Part shown: positions 34,901 to 47,280 of the stretch, piece after piece
Layout: every line of letters starts with the position of its first letter
Numbering within the stretch: position 1 is the first letter of the stretch
DNA from: Polytrichum commune
Taxonomy: Eukaryota > Streptophyta > Polytrichopsida > Polytrichales > Polytrichaceae
DNA length: 64,000 nucleotides
NCBI GenBank assembly: GCA_950295325.1
Contig: OX485808.1
Coordinates: forward strand, 28,230,527 to 28,294,526
Direction: 5' to 3'
Notes under the pieces: model-generated
The model's database searches: none
The model's input: the letters and a program-made list of their open reading frames with translations, nothing else
What the model was told of the DNA's origin: nothing
Program-made: the position numbers and the translations under genes

Positions 34901-36107
34901 AAGCGGAAAAACGTTTTTTGTAAAATATATCATCCAATACTTTCAAAAGCACAATAAAAAAGTCATTCTCTCCGCAACCACAGGAGCAGCAGCGCTCAGG
35001 CTTTCAAATCCGCATCTACAGTCCACACCGTATTTCGTATACCTACACATGGCTATTTATCTGTGCTACCTGAACCAAACCCCGTCTTGACTAAATTAAA
35101 GAACGCAGACATCATAATCATTGATGAAATGTCAATGATGACTAGCAACATGTTGTGTGCAGTGGAACAACGCCTCAGACAAAACACCCTCACCACATGC
35201 ACATTTTCATTCCAAAACAAACTTATCATATTAGTTGGAGACCTCGCCCAACTGCCCGCAATATGCACACACACACCAAACGTACCAGACATCATTTGTA
35301 AAGCATGTCACATAACCTCTGCTCCATGCTGGGCAATTGCAAAACATCATACGCTTCAAAACATCTGTTAGACATTCATCCGACCCATTGTACCTCCAAT
35401 TCCTAAACATAATACGACATCGACCACCTACAGAAACAGAGATTGAACACACACTCAACGCGTGCTTCTTTGATAAAGACATGCTATCACACTATCTAGA
35501 TGCAACTACGACAATTTTATGTTCACACCGCGAAGATGTTACCATGTACAACGACATCATATTCAAAGCCATATTTGCCCCGGCAGATAGAATTCCTGTG
35601 ACCCTTGATACAAATGCAACTGAAGCCCACAATGTATCAGCATGGTTAAATGACACATGATTTGACCAACTCCATCATGTGGCTGTAGGCGCGCTCGTTA
35701 TGTTCACATCGAATGTCAATATTGCAAAAGGAGTTGTTAACGGTGCAACCGCAACAATAACCTCGGTACATACAGACAACCACGGTGTTGTCACAACCAT
35801 TGGTGTTCAAGTCATAGGAAACTCGACAAACATATTCTTAAAACGACACAATTTCCAACACAAGTACACATATGAACAATATTATTACAAAGCGTCATTC
35901 CCAATTATTCTAGCATACGCAATGACCGGCCATAAATCACAAGGTGCAACAATATGAACCAAAGTCATTGTTGATATTCGGAATGCATTTGCACCCGGAT
36001 TAACTTATGTAATGCTCTCTAGAACAACAAATAGACAAAACCTAAAGATCGTAAGGAAATTGCTACCTTCATATTTCATTCCATGTCCACTCCTTGACAC
36101 AACATGA
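31950..36107 (+). pseudogene. Helitron Rep-helicase (RepHel), decayed
   Basis: A likely start is ATG 32031. Rep part: LFPHGHGSYDGKITFFEYI, GTPRWHRSHLQDLLAM, then FGMPHFFLTLTADE, and RGSVHAHIIMWM, which holds the HUH motif (HAH). A CxxC-type finger (CCAICG) lies near the N-terminus. Helicase part is PIF1-like: GSGKT (Walker A) near 34903, IIIDEMSMM (Walker B), LIILVGDLAQLP, and YAMTGHKSQGATI near the end, then YVMLSRTTNR. Damage: in-frame TGA at 33774, 34248, 35658 and 35955; frameshifts near 35020 and, by one extra A, near 35353. The final stop is 36105-36107. Helitrons move by rolling-circle replication and often carry host gene pieces. I could not fix the element's 5'-TC or 3'-CTRR ends. 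Confidence 0.9.
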
Positions 36108-36185
36108 TCCACACTATTACGAGCCACTCAAATCAGGTCGAAAACATTGTCGCAATTGGCAATTGTGCATATTGGTCACGTGTAC

Positions 36186-36849
36186 GAGGCTGATTGATCA
36201 CATGGTTGCATACGCCCTGAAGAGTGAGAGAGGGTATGTGTGGGCGTGTAAGAACCATGATGGTGATGCCCACAGGTACTCTTGCCATTTCGCAAAGCTG
36301 TATAAAGTTACACTTGCATATAGATCGTTATAGTAGACAATCACTGGCAATCTTGTGAACAATCTTGTTGTTCATCTGTTACTGTCTTTTCCTTCGTATA
36401 GTATGTTTCATCAGAAGTGTACACATATCTAATTTTGAAGCTTCTGTTATGAATGCAGACGATTATTGGACGGGAATACAAACCTTCAAGAGTTCGTTGA
36501 AAAATTGGAAACAGCTTGTGTGTCCATCGTGCACTCTGGAAAGATGACGAAGGAACTTGCTATCTTGACTCATGGCCCAAAGTATGTAGACCCTAATTCT
36601 AAGAAGACTTCTGAAGATTGTTGTGCTTTTTGCTGCAAATTAGTCATCTCGCTAATAACCTCCGATGAGTATCATCACTATTGCATGTGACGTCCTGCCA
36701 TTTCTACCAATTTATCATCAACACTATTACATTATCTCTCCTGGGTGCCTGACATGGTCTGTTATGGATTACAGAGTCACTAAGAAGGACTATCTCAACA
36801 CTGAAGAGTTCATTGATGCAGTTGCTGAGGAACTTAAATCAAAGTTGTA
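36186..36849 (+). pseudogene. Fragment of NADP-dependent isocitrate dehydrogenase gene, 3' exons
   Basis: Three pieces: about 36186-36274 reads [20 protein letters not shown] and then CKNHDGD; about 36468-36584 reads EFVEKLETACVSIVHSGKMT and KELAILTHGPK; 36773-36849 reads VTKKDYLNTEEFIDAVAEEL and ends in a TAA. The last join (GTATGT...TTACAG) keeps frame. The exon normally between the first two pieces (NADP-binding core and TVTRHYR region) is absent, so it cannot make enzyme. The enzyme converts isocitrate to 2-oxoglutarate with NADPH. It starts within 80 bp of the Helitron stop codon, which suggests capture by the element. Confidence 0.85.
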
Positions 36850-38394
36850 ATTAACACAAGCTGTAATTGTAAGCATTATGTCCCCAACCATTTCTGTGGG
36901 ACATGGGCATTATGGAAATGTTGTTCCTTTGGTGAAGGAAGAGACATCTTACAAGCCAAGCATTTATGGGGCATCAGCAACTTCCTTACATCATAATGTG
37001 GAGAAACTTAGGGAAAAAAAATCGACACACCAAAGTTTTCTTGGGACAAGAATTCGCTACATTATGGGACTGTAGTATACTATGTGCCATCTGAGACATT
37101 CTCTTACCCCAGGCAATTGGACATCAGCACTAGGTTGTCCTCCCAACATAAACTGTACTTTCAGCATTATTATATAAAGTGGAATGGACTTGGTCGACAA
37201 TTTATCCTGCACGTGTGATGTTGTGTGCTGTTTGTAAAATGTTTCCGTTCATTATGCTTACTCGACTGTCCCTGCATGAAACCTACCTGTTTGTGAATAA
37301 ACCCGCTAATCTACCTGCATACACAAGTCCAAACTATTTGGAGAGGCGGAATTATTGCATCCAAGCGTATATCTCATCCATCCAACATCAAAATTTGACC
37401 CTCTATAGGTTTGTTGTTGATTCACCTAACTTGTAAATGTGGGTATAAACGAGGTGAATCAACAACAAACCTAATTCACCTTATAGGTAAATTAACCCCG
37501 TCTACATTTTTATATAGCGATTACTTAATCCCTTATATGTTTATTGCCGATTCAACACATATATAGGTTCATATCTACATCATTTGCACTAATTTGGGAA
37601 ACAAACTTAGATAATAAGTTGAAGTGATGTTGGTATGAATAGCATGACTGTTTTGAGTAGTTTTGCTATGCGTATATTTTTCTAGTAAATAATGTCGGAA
37701 TGAACAATGCTTGCTAGATCTTATGGTGGCTCTAATTTCATAGCATGAAAAAATTTAATATAACTTTATCCCACACGCACTATTATCCCACCCTCACTAA
37801 ATGAGATAATTAGTGTAGTCAAGTGTTTGAGTTTTATAGCAAGCCTATGTTTATTTTTTCACAATGAAAAATTGCAGAAACACCCTATCACATTAAATAA
37901 TCTAAGTCAACATGTAATTATACCTTAATGACATTATTCTAAGTTTTTTTTAGTTTTTTTTCCCTTCATTGAGCAACTCATGATTGACTTCGGCCTTACC
38001 TTCACACCCGCATACCCCTCGTTGCGTTTCAAATGAACTGCCTCTCCTACGAGGGGCCTCCTCCTCCCACCAACGGAGGGGCCTCGGCCCCAAGTGGCTC
38101 GTTAGACATATTTGCTTGTATAAATTGATTCTACGCTTTAAGGCACACTGCCTGCCCACGATAACATTCAGACTGGTGCACAACACTTTTGGTATAACTT
38201 AGAATCATCTTACACTAGACATTTTAGAACTTTCGAGAATGTACAAACTTGCTAGGATCATTGCCACAAGCTTCAATAACATGGGTGGCACCTTAAAATC
38301 TTGCAATCATGCTTGGTTTTTCACACTTATAAATTTACGAGTTGTAATATATAAAAATGGGTCCACGAAACACTACATTGATATTAAATTGCAT
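36850..38394. other. Unassigned interval right of the ICDH fragment
   Basis: 36877-37072 has an open frame (TISVGHGHYGNVVPLV...) that may be one more captured exon, family unknown. 37407-37427 and 37452-37472 form a perfect 21-bp inverted repeat (AGGTTTGTTGTTGATTCAC start). 37985-38105 holds a GC-rich block partly shared with 19225-19270. Rest AT-rich. Confidence 0.5.
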
Positions 38395-38401
38395 CTACAA
38401 C

Positions 38402-38690
38402 TCCTGAGTTTGTATTGCTCGAACATTAGACAATCTCAATGTTGTTAAAGAATTCAAGTTCCCCAATCCCTCCGGTAATGTCGTCAAGTCCTTACGGCAA
38501 GACAATTTCAATGTTGTCAAAGAAGTCAAGTTCCCCAATCCCTCCGCTAATGTCGTCAAGCTCGAACAAGAAGACAAATTCAATGATGTCAAAAAAATCA
38601 AGTTCCCCAATCCCTCTGGTAATGTCGTCAAGCTCGAATAACAAATCAAATTCAATGTTCTCAAAGAAGTCAAGTTTCCCAATCCCTCCT
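38402..38690 (-). pseudogene. Detached last LRR units of the NLR gene
   Basis: Four more 24-aa leucine-rich units in another frame (TTLPEGLGNL, LTTLAEGLGNL) ending in a short tail (RAIQTQEL). They are cut off from the main frame by two 1-bp losses at 38730-38748, relative to the consensus repeat, which create the stop at 38741-38743. Confidence 0.8.
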
Positions 38691-41060
38691 GTAATGTCGT
38701 CTAGCTCTCGCACTAAGACAAATCCAATGTTGTCAATGAGTCAAGTTCCCAATCCCTCCAGTAAAGTCCTCAAGCTCTTACACAAAGACAAATCCAATGT
38801 TGTCAAAGAAGTCAAGTTCCCTAATCCTTCCGGTAATGTCGTCAACCTCGAACACCAAGACAAATCCAATGTTGTCAAAGAAGTCAAGTTCCCCAATCCC
38901 TCCGGTAATGTCGTCAAGCTCCCACACAAAGAGAATTTCAATGTTGTCAAAGAAGTCAAGTTCCCCAATTCCTCCGGTAATGTCGTCAAGCTCGAACAAG
39001 AAGACAAATTCAATGTTGTCAAAGAAATCCAGTTCCCCAATCCCTCTGATAATGTCGTCAAGCTCGAACAAGAAGAAAAATTCAATGTTGTCAAAGAAGT
39101 CAAGTTTCCCAATCCCTCCGGTAATGTCGTCAAGCTCGAACAAGAAGACAAATTCAATGTTGTCAGAGAAATCAAATTCTCCAATCTCTCCGGTAATGTC
39201 GTCAAGCTCGAACAAGAAGACAAATTCAATGTTGTCAAAGAAGTCAAGTTCCCCAATCTCTCCGGTAATGTCGTCAAGCTCCCACACAAAGACAAATTCA
39301 ATGTTGTCAAAGAAGTCAAGTTCCCCAATCCCTCCGGTAATGTCGTCAAGCTCCCACACAAAGACAATTTCAATGTTGTCAAAGAAATCAAGTTCCCCAA
39401 TCCCTCCGGTAATGTCGTCAACCTCGTACAGTGAGACAAATTTAATATTGTCAAAGAAATCAAGTTCTCCAATCCCTCCGGTAATGTCGTCAAGCTCGAA
39501 CAAGAAGACAAATTCAATGTTGTCAAAGAAATCAAGTTTCCCAATCCCTCCGGTAATGTCGTCAAGCTCAAACAAGAAGACAAATTCAATGTTGTCAAAG
39601 AAGTCAAGTTCCCCAATCCCTCCGGTAATGTCGTCAAGCTCCCACACAAAGAGAATTTCAATGTTGTCAAATAAGTCAAGTTCCCCAATCCCTCTGGTAA
39701 TGTCGTCAAGCTCGAACAAGAAGACAAATTCAATGTTGTCAAAGAAATCAAGTTCCCCAATCCCTCCGGTAATGTCGTCAAGTTCGAACAAGAAGACGAA
39801 TTCAATGTTGTCAAAGAAATCAAATTCCCCAATCCCTCCGGTAATGTCGTCAAGCTCGAACAAGAAGACAAATACAATGTTCTCAAAGAAATCAAGTTCC
39901 CCAATCCCTCTGGTAATGTCGTCAACCTCGAACAACCAAACAAATTGAATGTTGTCAAAGAAGTCAACTTTCCCAATGCCTCCGGTAATGTCGTCAAGCT
40001 CCTACAATAAGACAAATTCAATGTTTTCAAAGAAGTCAAGTTCCCCAATCCCTCCGGGAATGTCGTCAAGCTCGAACAAGAAGACAAATTCAATGTTGTC
40101 AAAGATGTCAAATTTCCCAATCCCTCCGGTAATGTCCTCAAGCTCGAACAAGAAGACAAATTCAATATTGTCAAAGAAGTCAAGTTCCCCAATCCCTCCG
40201 GTAATGTCGTCAAGCTCAAACAAGAAGACAAATTCAATGTTGTCAAAGAAATCAAGTTCCCCAATCCCTCCGGTAATGTCGTCAAGCTCGAACAAAAAGA
40301 CAAATTCAATGTTGTCAAAGAAGTCAAGTTTTCCAATCCCTCCGGTAATGTCGTCAAGCTCGAACAAGAAGACAAATCCAATGTTGTCAAAGAAGTCAAG
40401 TTCCCCAATCCCTCCGATAATGTCGTCAAGCTCGAACAAGAAGACAAATTCAATGTTGTCAAAGAAATCAAATTCTCCAATCCCTCCGGTAATGTCGTCA
40501 AGCTCGAACAAGAAAACAAATACAATGTTGTCAAAGAAATCAAGTTCCCCAATCCCTCCGGTAATGTCGTCAAGCTCGAACAAAAAGACAAATCCAATGT
40601 TGTCAAAGAAGTCAAGTTCCCTAATCCTTCCGGTAATGTCGTCAACCTCGAACACAAAGACAAATCCAATGTTGTCAAAGAAGTCAAGTTCCCTAATCCT
40701 TCCGGTAATGTCGTCAACCTCGAACACCAAGACAAATCCAATGTTGTCAAAGAAGTCAAGTTTCCCAATCCCTCCGGTAATGTCGTCAATCTCCAACAAG
40801 AAGACAAATTCAATGTTGTCAAAGAAGTCAAGTTCCCCAATCCCTCCGGTAATGTCGTCAACCTCGAACACTTAGACAAATCCAATGTTGTCAAAGAAGT
40901 CAAGTTCCCCAATCCCTCCGGTAATGTCGTCATGCTTGAGCATTTATCGAAAACCAATGTTGTCAAAGAAGTCCAATTCTGGAATGCTTCCGGTAATGTT
41001 GTCAATCCCGCACATATCAATAGTCGAATGGATCTTAGGTCATGGTCTTTCATGTCTTTG
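38402..41060 (-). repeat. 72-bp coding minisatellite (LRR array)
   Basis: About 35 head-to-tail units of 72 bp (24 codons), differing by few bases each. The low divergence shows recent expansion or homogenisation. Because the unit lacks stops in several frames, long frames also appear on the plus strand (38439-40875) and in a second minus frame; these are artefacts. Confidence 0.97.
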
Positions 41061-44000
41061 AAATTGTCCCTGATCCATTGTGAAATTTCTTCATTTATAT
41101 AAATTGCTTCTATTTTCTTGTAATTCTAGGTTTCAAAGACACCACAAAATGTCAAAATTATGTTTTGTTAATTAAAGTGGTATTGAAATTCAATTGTTTT
41201 GTTTAGATGAGATGAAAAAACCATTTCAATACATATTACACATGTGTCAATTGTCAAATTTAGGCAACTTAGAAATGCAAACTTTCACCAACATATTTGT
41301 ACTTGCATTTCACAAAAATCAACCTTATTAAGCTCATTTATTTGCACCATACCTTGTCATGTGTCGATCCAATTGTCAAAGGAATCATGTTTAGTTTCCA
41401 AATTCGAGTGCCCAAGTATTCCTCGTATGTCTCAGCAATCATGCGTCCCATGTCACGTAGTTGGTCGTGCATTTCTAGATACCCCATTTCATCTATCTTA
41501 ACCAAGGATTTGTCCACCAATATATCAAGCACATGATTTGGGGAACCTCCATAGTAGGTACATATACGCAAGGCCATTTTGCTCTTGCCCATGGAAAAGA
41601 AGCATGCTAGATCCAAAAACATGTTTTTCTCACCGTTTTCCAATCCATCAAAACTAATCATCAAAGTACTCCAAAGCCCTTCATCGCCATCCAAATGCCT
41701 ACCCCTTTTCATCCTTTGGAAAGCCCTTTCCCAACTTCGAATCCTCTCCTTCCCTCGTAAGAATGCACCCATGACTTTCAAGCTCAAAGGCAAGCCGTTA
41801 CATTTTTCTATAATTTTGTCGCGTAGATCAAAGAGTTGTGGTGACAATTGAGCTCCATCCATAGAAACGTAAGAATCAAAGAGTTTTTTCGCCGCATTTT
41901 CATCTAACTTGCCAACATCTATCCTACCATTTACGTCCACATGATCTTTAATTAAATCCCAACCACGGGTTGTTATAATAACTTTGGTGCCATTGTTGAG
42001 ACAAGAAACATCTACTGGTATTATTTCATGCACTTGAGTTGCATCTTTGGGATCATCCAATATTAGAAGGACTTTCTTCGTAGCCAACAACTCCCTCATT
42101 ATCTTCTGTGCATCCACCAATGTCACAAGGGACTCTTCCCCCCTTCCAAACTTTTGTAAAATTTCTTTCAAGATTTCTTTCAAGATTTCAAGTGAATTTT
42201 TATTTTTCAAATTCTTGATAAAAACTGATGCATTGTATGTGGCCCCCACATCATCAAATATGGCCCTAGCCAAGGTGGTCTTGCCTATTCCACCCATACC
42301 AATGAGACCCAAAATATTCACTCGCTCAAGGTGGTTTTTCACCTTTGCAAGATTGCTTTCTAGACCAACCACAACTTCAGATTGTGTTTTCCGCGCATCC
42401 ACCTATGTAAAGAGGTTCACATATCATGTCAATTGGACCAAGAAGTGCACAGTAAATATGTGTATTGTGAATATTTCCTAAAAGGTTTTACAAAGCATGT
42501 TTTAAGAACTTCAACAATTTGTTCCGAAAACATCTATAAAAGAGTAATGTGCATACTTTGGAAGATGGTGGAAGCAACTCAAATTTTTAAAAAGCATTTT
42601 GCATGGTCAAGAAAGTTTGTATAAATTAGGCTTTGAATACATTAATTTGATTGCTTGAGTTCTCTTTTCAATGGAGTCCTCCAATTCATCATGAACTCAA
42701 GAATTATTTTTAAAATTAATTCAAGTTCAAAATTTAAATGTAAAGTCGTAAATTTGATTACTTGTAACAATTATAAAGGGCTACATAAATCTACTTGGAA
42801 GATTGTTTGGTGCTACTTTATAGCCTTCGACCAAGATATTTGTGATCTCAACATACAAAACCCATCTATTGGTCCAATTGACCATCCTTGCACCATATCC
42901 TATGTTTTATCATGTGTTCAACTACAAGCAAATTAAGCTACAATTAAAAACTGACATCTCAAAAATACACAATAAACATATTGTGTAGGAATGTGTTCTT
43001 ACCTTCTCCGGAGCAGAGACATTCATATGATTAGAAACCTTCTTCGAGTGGGTGCTTGGTAAACAAGTCCAACCTTTGGCAAATTGCGGTAAATCATTTG
43101 AATATTTTCCAACCATGAACTCCTTCTTCAAGGTTGCGAGCCTCTTACAAATGTTAGAAAATGTTGGCCTTTGTGAAGGATCCTCAATCCAACATTCTTT
43201 GATCAAAGTGGTAAGCTCCTCACAATTGATAGGTAGCTCAGGCCTCCAACCATCTTTTATTGTTTGCAAGATAATCTCTCTACTACTTGTACTTAAAAAC
43301 GGTTCCTTCAAAGAAAGGATCTCTGAGCATGTCATACCAAATGACCATACATCAGCTGGAAAAGGGCATGCCATATTTGAAAGTGACTTTTGTTTGTTGT
43401 TATTCATCTCAGGTGCCATGTACATTGGTGTACCGATAGGATACTCTTGTAATTCCGGTTTGCTTTGAACCTCCGTTTTGGAAGTATCATAATCTGTCAA
43501 TTTCACAAAATATCTGCCAATATATCTGCAAATATATCCCTTGATTCCTCCAAGTCTAGACACCGAGTTTAGAAGCACATTGCTTGTCTTTAGATCACGA
43601 TGGGCAACATGCATGTCATGAAGATAACACATGCCCCTTGCGATTTCATGCATCATATCAATTGCAACAAGATATGGTAAATGTGTCTTTTGCTTCTTCA
43701 ATAAATCACTCAAGCTCATCTCCATGAGCTCCATAACAAGAAACAAATTTCTTGACACCTTGTTTGATCCATCCACATTTCTCTCATGAATTTCATTGAA
43801 TCTTCCACAACAAATGAATTTCACGAGGTTTGGATGCCCCAAGCATGCTAAGATGCCAGCCTCTTTGCGAAAGTTGGGCAAAAATCTTAACATTTTCGTT
43901 GCACTTTGAAGTCCCAACCATTTTGATTTGTGCACATCGCATGCCGCTCCACATCCTATTGGTTTTAAGAATACCGGCTTTTCAACATCCTTTGAAATTT

Positions 44001-44679
44001 CCAAAACATCGAATTTTGCACCTTTCACATGTGGCAATTCAAATTCCAATCTCCTCAGTAAATATTTTGCCAATTTGTACTCCTCGGAATTATTGGGCAT
44101 CGTTTCAAGGCATTTTTCAAGCCTTTCCACCATGGCTTTTTCATCACTTTCAATTTCGTCATAGCTGGCCACACTAAAATCAATGCATGGGATTCTAAAA
44201 TTTTGTGAATCCGCATAGATAGCCAAATATTTTTCGCACATTGCTTCCCAAAAACACTGCAAATCATCCACAAGTTCTCGAAAGGCCTCTCTATTGTTCA
44301 TTTGGAATGTCGCTGCATTGCACCATTCTTGCTTCCCACAATCTTGGATCAATATTCGTACTTTTCGAGTAATGCAACACAACTCCCCAAGCACAAGCCC
44401 AAATTTACTAGTTGTCTCCTTAGTGGAAGTGATCATCTCATTCACATAAAGCACAACTTGGTCAAGCTTCTTCACAAGATTTATGCATTGTTTCTCATTC
44501 AACACTTCCTCCGCCTTCAAAACCTCTTGAACTTTGGTTACTTCCTCCCTTTGCCACTTCAAAATATCTCCAAGTTCATTGCTTTGTTTTTGTCGTTTTC
44601 TTACATATGTCCCAAACTTTATGAACCAAATACTTATGAAACCCCAAATCATGCGAACGAATTGCAAAGTCTTGGCCAT
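38741..44679 (-). CDS. HeLo-like/protein kinase/NB-ARC/LRR immune receptor (moss PNL class)
   Basis: Three exons joined in phase 0: 44679-43003, 42402-41353, 41125-38741 (donors GTAAGA, GTATGG; acceptors ACATAG, CCTAG), about 1703 aa. Start chosen at MAKTLQ; an upstream in-frame Met at 44745 is less likely. Residues ~1-30 include a membrane-like stretch; ~35-170 is helical (KLDQVVLYVNEMI) and resembles the HeLo bundle of plant MLKL proteins. Kinase ~235-520: GCGAACDV loop, Lys in ATKML, Glu in RKEAG, AHRDLKTSNVLL (HRD), TDYD in place of DFG, MYMAPE. NB-ARC: GMGGIGKTT, KVLLILDD, GTKVIITTR, CNGLPLSLKV, MHDQL. Then about 31 nearly identical LRRs (SLTTLPEGLGNLTSLTTLNL pattern). The last four repeats are lost to a frameshift. 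An acceptor before 44745 suggests a 5' UTR intron. Role inferred: intracellular recognition and defence signalling. Kinase-NB-ARC-LRR fusions are known from mosses. Confidence 0.88.
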
Positions 44680-44745
44680 GACGAAACACAACTTATTTTC
44701 CAAAACAATCCACCAATACATAGTTCGTTGATTTGCACGCCACAA

Positions 44746-46195
44746 CTCTAATTTGAATCACAATTGTCCTAATCTGTAATCAAAAAAATTGAATTAGCAA
44801 AACCTCCAAAGAATTAGCAACAATAGTAGTTAAATTCCCCTCCAAAAGACAATGCAAAATTTGGTCAAACTTCAAGCTCCAGATTTGGGGATGAAAAAGA
44901 ATACAATCTCAATAATAAATTTCTTATTAAATCTCAAGAATGAATGTCATGGTAGTTGCACAACTTCAAGACTCACAAGAAGCATTATTTAGTGTCAATT
45001 ATCATTTGGAGTTACAAAATGCAATAATCTTCACAAACAAAATGTAAATAGGTCGCATATACATAATATGCAAAGATGTACATGATACACATTGCCACTT
45101 CCAATTGATAGTTTTAGCCAATCAACAATCAAGTGCACCTTGCCAACCAATGCTATGACTCATGGTCTTGTTCCCTAAATAGGGCTAATTTAGTTTTTAC
45201 TTGGTCAACCTTTCTTGAAGCAACTAAAAAGTGAAACTAATTTTTCCATACATCATATATGCCAACAAAAGAAATATAACTACACTCCATGACAATTCTC
45301 ATGGACTACAAATTACACTACATACCATACTAGGTTTTGATGATTCTCGTCATCAAAACAATTAATGCTAGATATTCCAAATTCTTGTCACCACCAACAA
45401 GAGCAAACTACTCCCAAACTTCCCAGCTAGCTCAAACAAAAAAATCAAAAATTCTCAACACAATGTTGAAACCCAAAATCACTTATACCTACAAAATTGC
45501 CCCGTTCTCCAAACCCAACATCAAAAAAATTAAACAAAACACTCAATAAACTAACCAAAGAAATCTACAACATACCCAAAAGCACAACTAACATCCTCAC
45601 CCACCTATAGAATGAAGACTTGTTCATGATCCTATTTTGAGTCACATCAACGCTCAAATAATTCATTGTTTAGTCGTCAAGGAGAATTGTTTACAAGAAC
45701 TAAACTAAGTACACCAACAACAATTACCGCAATCATCACATGTATTGCAATAACTAAACAGGTCATCATTGTAAGTCTTGAGGTTCTAATAACCAGTAAA
45801 CCACAAAGTAACAAGCAAGAAAAACAAGTCATCCAAGGCGTTTAGAGTTACATACTTAGTCGGAAGCAACTTGAAAGAAGCAAATAACAACTACAAGGAA
45901 ATAGACACTATAAATAACATTCTTGGCAATAGCCAAATGATTAATTCTTAGACTTGAATTTCTACTACATCTCCAGAGCTAGAAAAAAAATTCAAACAAA
46001 TGTTTGTATAGCATGTGTACTAAGACCTCCACAACTAAGACATAAGTGGAAGCATATGGTCTAAGATTGGCCAAACCTAAACCCTAAACCCTAAACCATG
46101 TTCATCACATACTCGGTGCCTTGGTGATGACCAAGAGAAATAGAGAGGTTGTAGAATTTCATAGGGGAATTCAATTGGAAAAGTTCAAGTGTGAA
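44746..46195. other. 5' flank of the NLR gene, no other gene seen
   Basis: A-rich. Acceptor-like TTTGATTACAG at about 44770-44780 (minus) fits a leader exon for the NLR gene. Telomere-type units CCCTAAACCCTAAACC at 46080-46097. Confidence 0.5.
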
Positions 46196-47280
46196 TTGTT
46201 TATATTTTTGTAAACCAAGGATTGAGATGATCCTAGAAACAACTAGAAACAAACCCAAGCCGAAACAACAACAAACACCACATTCATGCATGAAATAAAA
46301 CAAATAAGGTTTTAAGGCCTCCATTCAAACCTCCAACTACCTAAGATATTGCAGAGTCAAATTGGTAGCAAACTTTCACCCTTAAATATAGTTTTACCCC
46401 CTAAGTCAACACTGATGATTTAGGTCAAAATTAATGGCTATTGTTACACTATGGTTTATGCACAGAGATTGAGATGATGGAAACAAACCCAAGCTATAGC
46501 AAAAAAGAACACCACATTTATACACTAGTTAAACTAAATAAGACCTTATGCCCTAAATCCTAACCTCCAACTGCTTGAGATTGTGCATGGTCGAATCAAT
46601 AAGAATAGAACCCTTGATAGCATTTTCACCATAAAGCAAAGTTGACACTAATAAAGTAAGTCAACATTAAATTCCTAATGTATGCACAGAAAGGGAAATG
46701 ATCCACTAAACAACTGAGAAAGAATCCCAAGCTGGATCAAAAATCAACACCACAATTGTATGTGAAATAGAACAAATGAGACATTATAGCCTAAACCCCA
46801 ATCTTCCGACTCCCTGGGATTTTTGCATAGTTTATTTGGTAGCAGAATAGAACCCTTGAAAGTAATTACACCGTACAAGCAAAGTAGACACCAATCAATC
46901 AGGTCAGCACTGAATGACCAATGTATGCACTTAGGTTTGTGCACATCGATTGGGAATGCAATCAACCAATGAAAACATAAACCCAAACCGGAGCAAAAGT
47001 TGGCATCACAATTGTACATGAAATAGAACGAATGAGATTTAAGGCCATTCAACTGCCTGGGATTTAACGGAGTCAAATCAATAGCAGAAAAGAATCCTTG
47101 AAAATGAGGACACCGTTAAGCGAAGTTGACAATATTGAATTAGATCACAGTTGATTGGCATATGTATCCACTGAGATTTATGCACAAAGATTGAGACAAT
47201 CCAATAAACAACTCGAAACAAATCCAAGCTGGAGCCACAACCGCCACCACATAGTCAAATCAATAGCAGAAACATCATCG
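46196..47280. repeat. Degenerate tandem repeat, about five units of 225-255 bp
   Basis: Units start with a shared block (TTATGCACAGAGATTGAGAT at 46452; variants near 46205, 46680, 46930 and 47172), then GAAACAAACCCAAGC, CACCACA, AAATGAG and CCTCCAACT blocks. Divergence between units is considerable, so the array is old. No coding frame persists. Confidence 0.75.

Noticed and set aside
38439-40875. Long plus-strand frames (over 300 aa, MLSKKSSSPIPPVMSSSS repeats) and a second minus frame over the LRR array
   Set aside because: Shadow frames of a 72-bp unit lacking stops; the minus frame with canonical LRRs, splice sites and NB-ARC upstream is the real one.
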